A program made the position numbers and the translations under genes. Under the pieces are notes generated by a model. The model ran no database searches. It worked only from the letters and a program-made list of their open reading frames with translations, and was not told where the DNA came from. DNA of 64,000 bases from Acinetobacter calcoaceticus (GTDB lineage Bacteria > Pseudomonadota > Gammaproteobacteria > Pseudomonadales > Moraxellaceae), in NCBI RefSeq assembly GCF_900520355.1, contig NZ_LS999521.1, positions 2,356,001-2,420,000 of the forward strand, in the 5' to 3' direction. Shown here piece after piece: positions 8,412 through 17,721 of this stretch. Each line of letters begins with the position of its first letter. Within the stretch, counting starts at the first letter, position 1.

Positions 8412-10214
8412 CTAGAATGCAAAAGCCTCTTGATCAAGCTCCATAACAGATTCAGCCCCCGACTCAATTGCAGCTGCATGGCTTTGGGTACGATGCAAAA
8501 GTTTTTGATAGAAAAACTTAGCTGTACTTAGTTTCGCTTTATAAAAAGCTTCCTCTTGTGTACTCGCCTCTAATTTTTCATGGGCAACTTGAGCCATTCG
8601 AACCCAAAGATAGGCAAACACGACGTAACTCGAAAAATAAAGATAATCTACAGAAGCAGCACCAATTTCTTCGGGGTTGTGCTTCGCTTTTTCGGCAATT
8701 GTTTTAGTGAGCGATAACCATTGTTGCTTAAGTTCACCTAATTTTTCTAAATAAGGTTTCAGCACTTCATTGGATTGATATTGAATAATGAATTGATCAA
8801 TTAGATCCGTCATATTCTTTAAGAGCTTGCCTTCCGACTTTAGAACTTTGCGTGCAAGCAAATCTAAAGACTGAATTTCGGTTGTTCCTTCATACAATGT
8901 TGAAATGCGGGCATCGCGTACAATTTGCTCCATTCCATGCTCAACAATAAACCCATGCCCACCAAACACCTGAACACCATGTTTTGCAGACTCATTACCA
9001 GACTCAGTTAAAAACGCTTTAGCAATAGGCGTTAAAAAAGCCAGTAGATTATCGGACTGTTTTTGCTGCTCCTGATCGGCTGAACTTTCAACAATGTCTA
9101 CATGTTGAGCTAGAAAATAAGCCAGCGCACGTCCACCTTCAGCAAATGCTTTTTGTGTCATTAACATTGAACGCACGGCAGGATGCACAATAATCGGATC
9201 GGCATTCTTTTCTGGATATTTTGGACCAGATAATGAACGCATGGCGAGTCGCTCTTTGGCATAACTTAACGCGCCTTGAAATGAAATTTCAGAAGCAGCG
9301 AGCCCTTGTACTGCCGTGCCAATACGTGCCGTATTCATAAAGGTAAACATACAATTAAGCCCACGATTTTCCGGACCAATCAAATAACCTTGAGCACCAT
9401 CAAAATTAAGAACACAGGTGGCATTTCCGTGAATACCCATTTTATGTTCAATGGCACTACAGACGACCTGATTGCGATCTTGCAAATTACCTTCATCGTC
9501 TACATTAAATTTAGGCACGATAAACAAAGAAATACCTTTTGTGCCTGCGGGTGCCTGAGGTAATCGAGCTAAAACAATATGAATAATATTTTCAGAAAGA
9601 TCGTGTTCACCTGCCGATATAAAAATTTTTTCTCCAGTAATAGAGTAACTACCGTCTGGATTTGGTTCAGCCTTGGTTCTAATTAAACCGAGGTCTGAAC
9701 CTGCATGTGATTCGGTTAAACACATGGTTCCAGTCCAGATTCCACTAATTAACTTGGTTAAAAATTTCTGCTTTTGCTGTTCTGTTCCATGATGTTCAAT
9801 TGTTCTCATCGCACCATGAGATAAACCTTGATACATTGCCCAAGCCCAGTTAGAACCACACAACATTTCAGAAATCGCAATGCGTAATAGCGTTGGTAAG
9901 CCTTGCCCACCATATTCAGGGTCGGCGGTTAGTGAGGTAAACCCAAGTTCGGCATATTTTTGGTAGGCTTCTTTAAAACCTTTTGGTGTAGTCACCACGC
10001 CCTGATTTAAATGACACCCTTCTTGATCGCCATTTTGATTAATAGGTGCCAATTCATTTTCACAGAAATCTGCCGCTGCCTCTAAGTATTGATCAATTAA
10101 TTCTCGATTTACACTTTCCTGATATTTGCTTAAACGTTGGTAGTTCTCTTCTGTTTGAAGCATTTCATGCAGAACAAATTGCATATCACGTAATGGAGCT
10201 TTGTATAAAGGCAT
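8412..10214 (-). CDS. Acyl-CoA dehydrogenase, long form with C-terminal extension
   Basis: A 600-residue FAD enzyme, longer than the usual 380. It begins with the short N-terminal motif MPLYKAPLRDMQFVLHE found in this subgroup. The standard N-terminal, middle (CLTESHAGSDLGLIRT) and C-terminal domains follow, with the catalytic-glutamate motif YEGTTEIQSLD near residue 450, then a helical C-terminal domain. Related enzymes oxidise medium/long acyl-CoAs or 3-methylmercaptopropionyl-CoA (DmdC); the substrate here is unknown. GGGAAA precedes the ATG. Its promoter region holds a palindrome of the IclR-type family seen in the dca-like region (10452-10466). Confidence 0.9.
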   Translation of the reverse strand: MPLYKAPLRDMQFVLHEMLQTEENYQRLSKYQESVNRELIDQYLEAAADFCENELAPINQNGDQEGCHLNQGVVTTPKGFKEAYQKYAELGFTSLTADPEYGGQGLPTLLRIAISEMLCGSNWAWAMYQGLSHGAMRTIEHHGTEQQKQKFLTKLISGIWTGTMCLTESHAGSDLGLIRTKAEPNPDGSYSITGEKIFISAGEHDLSENIIHIVLARLPQAPAGTKGISLFIVPKFNVDDEGNLQDRNQVVCSAIEHKMGIHGNATCVLNFDGAQGYLIGPENRGLNCMFTFMNTARIGTAVQGLAASEISFQGALSYAKERLAMRSLSGPKYPEKNADPIIVHPAVRSMLMTQKAFAEGGRALAYFLAQHVDIVESSADQEQQKQSDNLLAFLTPIAKAFLTESGNESAKHGVQVFGGHGFIVEHGMEQIVRDARISTLYEGTTEIQSLDLLARKVLKSEGKLLKNMTDLIDQFIIQYQSNEVLKPYLEKLGELKQQWLSLTKTIAEKAKHNPEEIGAASVDYLYFSSYVVFAYLWVRMAQVAHEKLEASTQEEAFYKAKLSTAKFFYQKLLHRTQSHAAAIESGAESVMELDQEAFAF

Positions 10215-10532
10215 AGTTTTTCCCTTTCACTTCACTGTCTGTTTCATGCAGGCAGATATGTTTTTCCTTGAATAGACTTTTATTTTTTCAACTCCACCAA
10301 AATATCAAAAAATTTCTTATAGCAAAACTAGTTTTCACTATTTTCATAAAATTTAATAAGTAAAAACATCCATTAAATATTTAAAATATTGTATTTAAAT
10401 AAAATTATTAAATATACGGGTATAGAAATAAAAAATTGATTGTTATTTTAATTTTGTATTGCAAAATATTATTCCGTAAAAAATCAATTTATAGTATTGT
10501 TATTACATTGCTTAATCATCCAAGGACGATTT
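10215..10532. other. Divergent intergenic region
   Basis: Very AT-rich promoter region shared by the acyl-CoA dehydrogenase (-) and the hotdog thioesterase (+). No gene is seen. The only recognised element is the palindrome at 10452-10466. Confidence 0.6.
10452..10466. promoter_or_regulatory. IclR-type palindrome, site 1
   Basis: TTTTGTA-T-TGCAAAA: 7-bp arms around one base, one arm mismatch. It matches the TTTCGCA-N-TGCGAAA family at 19023, 26916, 28840, 30280 and 30424. It lies 67 bases before the hotdog start codon. Confidence 0.45.
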
Positions 10533-10967
10533 ATGGATAGCCCGAAATACACAGGTCTTGAATTTTTAACAGCTTTAAAAAATGGCGAAGTTTCTCCATC
10601 GCCTATGGCTCACACCATCCCTATGCAACTAGTAGAAGTTTCCGAAGGTAAAGCCACTTATAAAGTTACCCCTAGAAAAGAACATCGAAATATACAAGGC
10701 GGTGTACATGGCGGCTTTTGCGCTACAGCTTTAGATACTGCTACCGGAAGTGCTGCGCATACTTTACTCGAACATGGTGTTGGTTATGGGACTATTGATT
10801 TGAATGTAAAGATGATTCGTCCCATGCAAGTTGATACGTCGTACTACGCAAAGGCCGAGTTGATTAATGCGGGGCGCAATATTATTAGTACCGAAGGTAA
10901 AATCGTGGATGAAAACGGAAAAGTGTATGCTTTTGCCACAGCCACATTAATGATTATTCAAAAATAA
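10533..10967 (+). CDS. PaaI-family hotdog thioesterase
   Basis: A 144-residue single hotdog-fold protein. The family motif is visible as RNIQGGVHGGFCATALDTATGSAA (residues about 50-73, with HGG and the acidic Asp in the central helix). The expected role is hydrolysis of phenylacetyl- or other acyl-CoA thioesters that stall catabolism. An upstream TTG at 10497 is in frame, but the ATG at 10533 has AAGGA seven bases before it. It is divergent from the long acyl-CoA dehydrogenase. Confidence 0.85.
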   Translation: MDSPKYTGLEFLTALKNGEVSPSPMAHTIPMQLVEVSEGKATYKVTPRKEHRNIQGGVHGGFCATALDTATGSAAHTLLEHGVGYGTIDLNVKMIRPMQVDTSYYAKAELINAGRNIISTEGKIVDENGKVYAFATATLMIIQK

Positions 10968-10977
10968 AAGTCGTGTT

Positions 10978-11001
10978 AAGCTCCTCCTTATGGAGCTTTT
11001 T
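10978..11001. terminator. Terminator shared by the thioesterase and the MFS gene
   Basis: AAGCTCC (10978-10984) pairs with GGAGCTT (10992-10998), followed by T-run. The stem overlaps the last codons of the converging MFS gene. Confidence 0.75.
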
Positions 11002-12205
11002 CTTGCTTGGCAATTTTGTCCATTTCATAGAAATCTAAGCGATCAATCATAAAACTCACAATGGCTAGACTTATACCTAAAGCTACACAGGCTTCCCATC
11101 CCCAGTGTTTCCACGCATAAACTGCAATAAAAGAACCCAAGGCTGCCCCACCGAAATAGAGCGTCATATAAATTGAGTTAATGCGAGAACGAGCCTGCGC
11201 GGAAATTCTATAAACCAGATTTTGGTTGAGTACATGAAATGCAGACAGCCCAAAGTAAGCCATAATTACGCCAACCGCATAGGCCACTAAAGATTGCTGT
11301 GCAAAAAATAGTGGTATCCATGCAGTAATTAATAAGGCCATGCTAACCAGTGCAACTTTATTCTCAAGTCCCGCTGCAATTTTCTTACCCGCCCACGGTG
11401 TGGCAAACACCCCAGCTAACCCGACAATTCCAAATAGACCAATTTGGAAATCATTAAAATGATAAGGAGCATTGGCTAAAAGGAATGTCATGGTTGTAAA
11501 AATAAGTGCCAAAATACCAAAGCCAATTCCACCAGCAAAACCACGGCGAAGCAGATGAGGTTGATGCGCCGCTAATGAAAACAATGAACTGTAAATTTGT
11601 AGAATATTGAGTTGATGGGATTTACGCGCAACCGGCAATTTTGACCACATGATCCAAGCAAAAACCAAAATGACGATGCCACTAATTAAATAAACGGCAT
11701 GCCAAGACCAAACCGTAGAAAGTAAACCTGCAATAGAGCGCGCCAATAAAATTCCCAAGAACAAACCACTCATGAGAGTCCCAACAACTTGCGGGCTTTT
11801 TTTCGGACCTGCCAAACCTGCGGCAAATGGAACCAAAACTTGAGTTGCAATAGAAAAGAATGTCGCTAAAAAGGTAAAGCCATATAAGACTGGCAAGGTT
11901 TGGCTAAAAGAAAGCCCAACTTGTGCAAGTCCCGTACAACACATGAGCAAACAAATATAACTACGTTTTTCAAAGAAATCACCGAGTGGTACCAATAGAA
12001 ACAGACCTACTGCATAAGACAGTTGTCCAATCACAATGGTTAAAGCCACTTGCTCAGCATTAGCCTGCAAGGCTTTGGCAATTGAATAAATTAAAGGCTG
12101 GTTATAATAGTTCGAGCCCGCACAAATCCCGCATGTCATCGCCATGATAAAAATAAAGCTTTTTGACAAAATATTGTCTGCATCGGGTCGAACTATTTTT
12201 TCCAT
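10988..12205 (-). CDS. MFS transporter, drug/metabolite efflux type
   Basis: A 405-residue protein with about 12 membrane segments and the major-facilitator loop sequence between segments 2 and 3 (PLGDFFEKR). Its N-terminal signature GICAGSNYYNQPLIYSIA closely parallels GICTGGNYFSQPLIHSIS in the gene at 24592, so the two are paralogues, one at the end of each arm of the region. It starts 19 bases after the porin start region's gene (next upstream gene ends at 12224), so it is probably the last gene of the minus-strand operon. The substrate is unknown. Confidence 0.85.
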   Translation of the reverse strand: MEKIVRPDADNILSKSFIFIMAMTCGICAGSNYYNQPLIYSIAKALQANAEQVALTIVIGQLSYAVGLFLLVPLGDFFEKRSYICLLMCCTGLAQVGLSFSQTLPVLYGFTFLATFFSIATQVLVPFAAGLAGPKKSPQVVGTLMSGLFLGILLARSIAGLLSTVWSWHAVYLISGIVILVFAWIMWSKLPVARKSHQLNILQIYSSLFSLAAHQPHLLRRGFAGGIGFGILALIFTTMTFLLANAPYHFNDFQIGLFGIVGLAGVFATPWAGKKIAAGLENKVALVSMALLITAWIPLFFAQQSLVAYAVGVIMAYFGLSAFHVLNQNLVYRISAQARSRINSIYMTLYFGGAALGSFIAVYAWKHWGWEACVALGISLAIVSFMIDRLDFYEMDKIAKQEKAP

Positions 12206-12223
12206 TTTTAATTACGCCCTATT

Positions 12224-13540
12224 TTAAAATTTATACATCGACACAAAGTTTACACGCGATACATCAGCTGTTCTGCCATCAAAGACTTCTCGTTTACCTT
12301 GATGGTATTCCATGCCGATATCCATTTGTTCAATAGGCGAATAAAAGACGTTAGCCGCATAGTCAGTTAAACGCTTATTGGCATCGGGATTGAGTTTTGC
12401 ATAAGCCGTATCGTCATCATAATCAAACACTGAAGCTGATAAGTTTGCACGCCATTGCTCATTGAATTTATATGTATAACCAATATTTACGCTATTGAGT
12501 TTATTCATAACTAAATCTGTTTTTTCTTCATTTAAAGAAAAATCACCCGCTGCATTTAAACTTGTTGAATTTGCCAAGCCGCTTTGCGTGGTGTACGGCA
12601 TAAATTTTTGATCACCAACAATATATTGATAATTTGCTTGCACCGATTGCTGTGGCGTTAATTGGTATTTTAACCCGCCCCCTGCGCCCCAACTTACTTT
12701 CTTAACTGTTGAGGTGGCTACATCTGCAGATTTTTCATTAATAAAACCTTGAGCAAGTGCAGTTAAAGGACCTTGTTTAAAGGTATAGCGCCCCGTTAAT
12801 GATGGAAAAGCCGAAACTCTGGAACCTGTATATTCTAGAGCTACTTTTAAATCATTATTGGCATCAATTTTCCAGTCATAGCGAATTTGAGGAGTACGCG
12901 TATAGGAAGTTCCCACAAATTGTGTGTAATCCACAGATTCTGTACGTGTTTCCATGTTGGACATGAGTGACCATGTTTGACCGAATGTCCAATCCTTATA
13001 AGTGAAAAATGCATGGCGAATACGGAATTTACCATCGCCCGTTCCCATGTTAGAGCTATCAAAGAAATCGGCTTCAATATTTCCCGTAACCGCTTTATTC
13101 GGGCTATTAAAATAGACCCCTAAGCGGCTTGCATTTACACTTACATCTGAACGCGCATGATTAGAACGTTTATCACTCTCAAAAGGTGTGCGGTTTAAGC
13201 TACTTGTCGTTCTGCCTCCCGAATCAGGTGAAGATTTAAAATCGACCGCCGCATCTATACGGGCAATACCATAAACCTTAACATTGTCGGTCCAAGTCAC
13301 CCATGAAGGAGCAATCGGCTTAGCTGTTTCAATGCTCTTATTCTTTTCGACATTTTCTTCAATTTGGGCCTGTTTGACCTGTAAATTACTTTGACTTTGT
13401 TTTTGAGCTACAAGTTCTGCTTTTAACTTTTGTAGCTCACTTTCTAGCAAATTAATTCGCTGTTCTGTTGTATCTGAAGAATTTGCAAAAACAGTCCCTG
13501 AAGCCGCAGCACAAGCTGCAGCTAAAATTAATTTTTTCAT
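12224..13540 (-). CDS. dcaP: DcaP-type trimeric outer-membrane porin
   Basis: A 438-residue porin. It has a clear signal peptide (MKKLILAAACAAASGTVFA), then a predicted coiled coil at about residues 24-70 (heptads such as INLLESELQKLKAELVAQ) that is diagnostic of DcaP, then a beta-barrel rich in alternating polar/aromatic strands ending in a C-terminal phenylalanine (VSMYKF). DcaP of Acinetobacter is known to pass dicarboxylic acids. It sits between the CoA-transferase genes and an MFS carrier in the dca-like operon, which fits uptake of the pathway substrate. Confidence 0.9.
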   Translation of the reverse strand: MKKLILAAACAAASGTVFANSSDTTEQRINLLESELQKLKAELVAQKQSQSNLQVKQAQIEENVEKNKSIETAKPIAPSWVTWTDNVKVYGIARIDAAVDFKSSPDSGGRTTSSLNRTPFESDKRSNHARSDVSVNASRLGVYFNSPNKAVTGNIEADFFDSSNMGTGDGKFRIRHAFFTYKDWTFGQTWSLMSNMETRTESVDYTQFVGTSYTRTPQIRYDWKIDANNDLKVALEYTGSRVSAFPSLTGRYTFKQGPLTALAQGFINEKSADVATSTVKKVSWGAGGGLKYQLTPQQSVQANYQYIVGDQKFMPYTTQSGLANSTSLNAAGDFSLNEEKTDLVMNKLNSVNIGYTYKFNEQWRANLSASVFDYDDDTAYAKLNPDANKRLTDYAANVFYSPIEQMDIGMEYHQGKREVFDGRTADVSRVNFVSMYKF

Positions 13541-13579
13541 CTTTTAATCCTTAAAGAAGCTTTTTTCCATGTGTATAAA

Positions 13580-14233
13580 TTAGGCTACACGTGCATCTAT
13601 GAGCGGACAGTCGGTCACTGCCTGTAATTCATCAAAACTTAGACCTTCCACCATTTCCTTGACATAGGCTTTCTGATCTTTGAGTTCAATAATGCATAAA
13701 TCGGTATAAATACGATTTACACATTGCTCACCTGTGAGGGGATATGTGAGTTCTTTTACAATTTTGGATTCACCCTTTTTAGTGACATGTTCCATATAGA
13801 CATAAATAGTCTTTGCTCCCACAGCCAAATCCATCGCACCGCCTACGGCAGGTACATCATCTGGTTTGCCTGTGTGCCAGTTTGCCAAATCACCATTTAC
13901 CGCAACTTGGAATGCACCAATAACGCAAATGTCTAAATGGCCTCCACGCATAATGTCAAACGAGTCACCATGATGCATAAAGCATCCACCTTCTAATAAA
14001 GTGACAAGTTCTTTTCCAGCATTGACTAAGTCTTCATCTTCTTCACCTGGTTGTGGTGGCGGGCCAAAAGCCAAAACACCATTTTCCGAATGTAAAAAGA
14101 TTTCTTTGTCTTTTGGCAAAAATTTCGCAACGTTAGTAGGAAGTCCAATTCCCAAATTGACATAAGAACCTTCAGGAATGTCATTGGCAATCAGTCTAGC
14201 AATATCTTCACGAGAACGTTTTTGAACTGACAT
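13580..14233 (-). CDS. dcaJ: Class I CoA-transferase, beta subunit
   Basis: A 217-residue subunit with the catalytic glutamate motif SENGVLAFG (about residues 46-54) of 3-oxoacid/3-oxoadipate CoA-transferases. The start is set by the TAATG overlap with the alpha-subunit stop and by TAGGAG upstream; the longer frame to 14290 runs inside the alpha gene. The pair moves CoA from succinyl-CoA (or similar) to a carboxylic acid. The position between dicarboxylate transporters and porin supports activation of dicarboxylates such as adipate (DcaIJ), but it is very close in sequence to PcaIJ/CatIJ. Confidence 0.85.
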   Translation of the reverse strand: MSVQKRSREDIARLIANDIPEGSYVNLGIGLPTNVAKFLPKDKEIFLHSENGVLAFGPPPQPGEEDEDLVNAGKELVTLLEGGCFMHHGDSFDIMRGGHLDICVIGAFQVAVNGDLANWHTGKPDDVPAVGGAMDLAVGAKTIYVYMEHVTKKGESKIVKELTYPLTGEQCVNRIYTDLCIIELKDQKAYVKEMVEGLSFDELQAVTDCPLIDARVA

Positions 14234-14901
14234 TAGATATCTCCTACTTTTACAACGTGCTGAACAAAAATTCCCGGTGTGATAATGCACTCTGGGTCAA
14301 GCATTCCTAGCTCTACCGTGTCATTAACTTGAACAATGGTATTTTTTGCGGCTTTTGCCATAATCGGGCCAAAATTACGGGCCGCTTTGCGATAAGTTAA
14401 ATTACCCCAACGATCCGCCTTATCTGCATAAATCAATGCAAAATCAGCTTCAAGTGGATATTCAAGTACATAATTTTTGCCATTAATAGTCCGCGTTTCT
14501 TTACCCTCGGCAACTTTGGTGCCATAGCCAGTTGGAGTAAAAACAGCTCCTAATCCTGCACCTGCTGCTTGAATACGGCATGCCAAATTCCCTTGTGGAA
14601 CCAGCTCTAGCTCGATCTTTCCAGCTCGATATAAATCTTGAAAAACGGTTGACCCAGCCGATTTAGGGAATGAACAAATCATTTTCTTAACACAACCGGC
14701 AATAATCAGATTCGTTAAGCCCCGATCACCAGAAGCCGCATTGTTATTAATAATGGTAAGTTCTTTCTTGCCTAAATCAATTAAGGCCTCAATTAATTCA
14801 GCTGGTTGTCCAGTAACACCGAACCCACCTGTCATGATAGTTGCCCCATCAGGAATAGCTTTTAAAATCGGTTCAATATCACTGGTCACTTTATTAATCA
14901 T
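14233..14901 (-). CDS. dcaI: Class I CoA-transferase, alpha subunit
   Basis: A 222-residue subunit with the family glycine signature GGFGVTGQPAELI near residue 25 and the PcaI-like stretch TPTGYGTKVAEGKETR and GNLTYRKAARNFGP. It partners with the next gene, overlapping it by one base. AAGGAGAG precedes the ATG, and the upstream transporter ends 18 bases away. In Acinetobacter three such pairs (Pca, Cat, Dca) exist; neighbours favour Dca. Confidence 0.85.
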   Translation of the reverse strand: MINKVTSDIEPILKAIPDGATIMTGGFGVTGQPAELIEALIDLGKKELTIINNNAASGDRGLTNLIIAGCVKKMICSFPKSAGSTVFQDLYRAGKIELELVPQGNLACRIQAAGAGLGAVFTPTGYGTKVAEGKETRTINGKNYVLEYPLEADFALIYADKADRWGNLTYRKAARNFGPIMAKAAKNTIVQVNDTVELGMLDPECIITPGIFVQHVVKVGDI

Positions 14902-14918
14902 TTCTTCACTCTCCTTAG

Positions 14919-16196
14919 TTATTCAGCTTTTTGAGGATCGTATAAACGATCTTTAATAAATAAGGTTGGGATAAGCCCACAGACAAAATATGCAATACCC
15001 ATCAGTAATAAACCTGCACCAATGGAACCATGCATTGCCAAATAACCAATGGTCAGTGGTGCAAAGATCGCTCCAATACGTCCAATATTAAATGCACCAC
15101 CCACTGCTGTACCCCGAATAGAGGTTGGGAAGCTTTCGGTTAAATACGTTGCGTTAATAGCGTACGGAATACCATAAAGGAAACCAAAAGCCAGCATCAG
15201 CCAACCAATGTTTTCAGGCGTATGCATATACACCACCACTGGAATAAACAGTGCAGTTCCAATCGTACCAAAGGCAAAAACAACTCGGCGTCCAATTCGG
15301 TCTGCCACAAAACCAGCAAGCACTTTGGCAAACATCATGGTCAAAAATGTTCCAATCATATAGATTGCCATTTCTTTAAATTTAATCCCTAACTCGGACT
15401 CTAGATAAGTAGGCAACCAGTTACTCACCCCCAAATAGCCAAACATCAGGAATCCAGAACTAAATGACCAAAGCATGAGCATCTTGCCGTGTTTTTTATC
15501 TTTAAATAGGGCGATATACGGATTCTCAGCTTTTTTGGCAGTGCCAACAGCAGGGTTAGCAAGTTTTAAAGCACGGGCTTTTCTCCATGACTCAGGTTCA
15601 GGCACAAAGAAGAACATGAGAACAGCCAAAACAATCGGGATAATCGTAATGAAATACAGCATCCGCCAGCCAAATTCAGGAATAATCCAACCTGATAGAC
15701 CTGTAATGGTTAAAGAACCAAGGGTATAACCAGTCATCAGTGTTGCTAACACCGTTGTACGATATTTGGTCGGCACCATTTCAGACATTAAAGTGTTACA
15801 GCCGATGTAGAGACAACCCAATCCCATACAGGTAATAATTCTTAAGATCGCGAGTTGCCCATAGGACTGTGCAAACCCCGTCAGGCTCGACAGTATCGCA
15901 AATGCTGCTGTTGAAATGACAATAATGCGGACTCGTCCAAAACGGTCACTTGCCCAGCCACCAATCAGTCCGCCAATCGCCATACCAAAAATTGACCAAC
16001 TGCCTAATGCACCTGCCTGAATTGTGGTTAAACCAAATTCGGCCTTAATACTGGTCAGAGTAAAAGCTAGAATGCCAACATCAGCACCATCACAAAGTAA
16101 AGTGAGAAATGAAAATATAAAGGCTAGAACCCAGACTTTTTTAGGTGTCTGAGTAACCTCATTGTCTTGGAATGTACTTATAGCTTCCATTTTCAT
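14919..16196 (-). CDS. AAHS-family MFS transporter, copy 1
   Basis: A 425-residue, 12-segment aromatic-acid:H+ symporter family protein. It shows the LLCDGADVGIL motif in segment 1 (the acidic residue is needed in PcaK-type carriers) and GGWASDRFGRVR in loop 2-3. It is directly upstream of the CoA-transferase genes and is a candidate for DcaK, importing dicarboxylates. AGGT six bases before the first ATG supports this start. It is a close paralogue of the next gene upstream. Confidence 0.88.
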   Translation of the reverse strand: MKMEAISTFQDNEVTQTPKKVWVLAFIFSFLTLLCDGADVGILAFTLTSIKAEFGLTTIQAGALGSWSIFGMAIGGLIGGWASDRFGRVRIIVISTAAFAILSSLTGFAQSYGQLAILRIITCMGLGCLYIGCNTLMSEMVPTKYRTTVLATLMTGYTLGSLTITGLSGWIIPEFGWRMLYFITIIPIVLAVLMFFFVPEPESWRKARALKLANPAVGTAKKAENPYIALFKDKKHGKMLMLWSFSSGFLMFGYLGVSNWLPTYLESELGIKFKEMAIYMIGTFLTMMFAKVLAGFVADRIGRRVVFAFGTIGTALFIPVVVYMHTPENIGWLMLAFGFLYGIPYAINATYLTESFPTSIRGTAVGGAFNIGRIGAIFAPLTIGYLAMHGSIGAGLLLMGIAYFVCGLIPTLFIKDRLYDPQKAE

Positions 16197-16338
16197 ATTT
16201 TTACCTATCCATTACATAAAAGTGAGTATTCCTAAGCTCATTTATTTGAAAGAGAATATTTTTATAAAAATCATCCATCTTTCTATTTATCATTTTTTTT
16301 CATGCAATAAATTAACTGGTAACCGTGCATGATTTAGG

Positions 16339-16366
16339 TTCAGACCTGATCATGATCAAGTCTGAA
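16339..16366. promoter_or_regulatory. Stem-loop between the tandem AAHS genes
   Basis: TTCAGAC (16339-16345) pairs with GTCTGAA (16360-16366), and the interior TGATCA-TGATCA pairs with itself, giving a nearly full-length 28-base palindrome in the 181-base gap. It could attenuate or process the operon mRNA after the first transporter gene. Confidence 0.4.
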
Positions 16367-16377
16367 ACACTGCTGAA

Positions 16378-17664
16378 TTAATCAGCTTTTTGCGGGTTAA
16401 ATAATCGGTCTTTAATAAATAACAGTGGAATCACACCGCAGATAAAATAAGCAGCTGCCATCACCAATAGCCCTAAACCAATAGAACCACTTTGCGATAA
16501 ATAACCAATTGTAAGTGGAGAGAAAATTGACAGAACCTTGCCAATATTATAGGCACCCCCAACCGCAGAACCACGAATCGAAGTCGGGAAGCTTTCAGTC
16601 ATATAGGTGGCATTAATGGCGTATGGAATACCGTAAAGGAAACCGAAGAACAGCATCATCCATAAAATATTGGTTGGTGTATTTAGATAAACAATGACAG
16701 GAATAAACAGTGCTGTACCAATGGTTCCAAAAGCAAACACAGCACGGCGACCCAATTTATCCGCAACAATGCCGGCAATTACTTTGGCAAACATCATAAT
16801 CAGGAAGGTACCGACCATATACATCGCCATTTCTTTAAATTTGATCCCCAGATCAGATTCAAGATAAGCAGGTAGCCAGTTACTTACCCCGTAATAACCA
16901 AACTGTAATGCACCTGTACTGATAATCCACAACACAAACATGGTGCCGTGTTTTTTATCTTTTAAAATTTCAAGATAAGGATTCTGACGTTTCACTTTTT
17001 GGGTTGGATCGACTGTCGTTGCAGCTAATGCTTTCAGTTCACGTGATTTTTTCCAAGATGCAGGTTCAGGCACACAAAAGTGCATCAAAATCGACAACAC
17101 CACAGGAGTAATTGCAATCCAGTACAGAAAACGCCAACCGTGCTCAGGAATAATATGACCTGCTAACAAGGTTGCAAGTAATGAACCTAAGGTATAACCC
17201 GTCATTAAAGTTGCCAATACGGTGGTACGATGTTTAGTCGGCACCATTTCTGACATTAAAATATTACAGGCAATATATAATGCACCCAGCCCCATCGAGC
17301 CAAAGACTCGTACAATGGCAAACTGCATATAAGAATCAGTAAAACCAAGCGCACAGGTTAAAACTGAAGAATAAGCAATAAAAAACACAATAATGCGCAC
17401 GCGTCCAAAACGGTCACACGCCCAACCACCAATCAGACCGCCAATTGCTGAACCTAAAAGTGTTAAACTTCCTAAAGTACCTGCCTGTACACCCGTTAAA
17501 TGAAATTCCGTTTTTAAACTGGTTAAGCTGAGCGCGAGAAAACCCAAATCTGCGCCATCACATAACAAGGTAAGAAAGGCAAAGATAAATGCAGTAATCC
17601 AAATCTTTTTGGGGGTTTGAATCCCTTCAGGGCTTGCTTCCTGCTTCAGTGTTTCTGTGGTCAT
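16378..17664 (-). CDS. AAHS-family MFS transporter, copy 2
   Basis: A 428-residue paralogue of the gene at 14919: LLCDGADLGFLALS in segment 1, GGWACDRFGRVR in loop 2-3, and a shared central loop ending in PYLEILKDKKHGTMF. The ATG at 17664 lies seven bases after AAGGA; the ATG at 17670 is too close to it. It follows the acyl-CoA dehydrogenase by 57 bases in the same operon. A tandem pair suggests two related acids or two affinities; the substrate is inferred to be a dicarboxylate. Confidence 0.88.
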   Translation of the reverse strand: MTTETLKQEASPEGIQTPKKIWITAFIFAFLTLLCDGADLGFLALSLTSLKTEFHLTGVQAGTLGSLTLLGSAIGGLIGGWACDRFGRVRIIVFFIAYSSVLTCALGFTDSYMQFAIVRVFGSMGLGALYIACNILMSEMVPTKHRTTVLATLMTGYTLGSLLATLLAGHIIPEHGWRFLYWIAITPVVLSILMHFCVPEPASWKKSRELKALAATTVDPTQKVKRQNPYLEILKDKKHGTMFVLWIISTGALQFGYYGVSNWLPAYLESDLGIKFKEMAMYMVGTFLIMMFAKVIAGIVADKLGRRAVFAFGTIGTALFIPVIVYLNTPTNILWMMLFFGFLYGIPYAINATYMTESFPTSIRGSAVGGAYNIGKVLSIFSPLTIGYLSQSGSIGLGLLVMAAAYFICGVIPLLFIKDRLFNPQKAD

Positions 17665-17721
17665 ATCCATATCCTTAGAGGAACATGAGGCATCCGATGC
17701 CTCATGGCATTTAATTTTTTA

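Noticed and set aside
13580..14290. Start at 14290 for the CoA-transferase beta subunit
   Set aside because: The first 19 residues lie inside the alpha-subunit gene; the TAATG junction with a strong ribosome site gives the true start.
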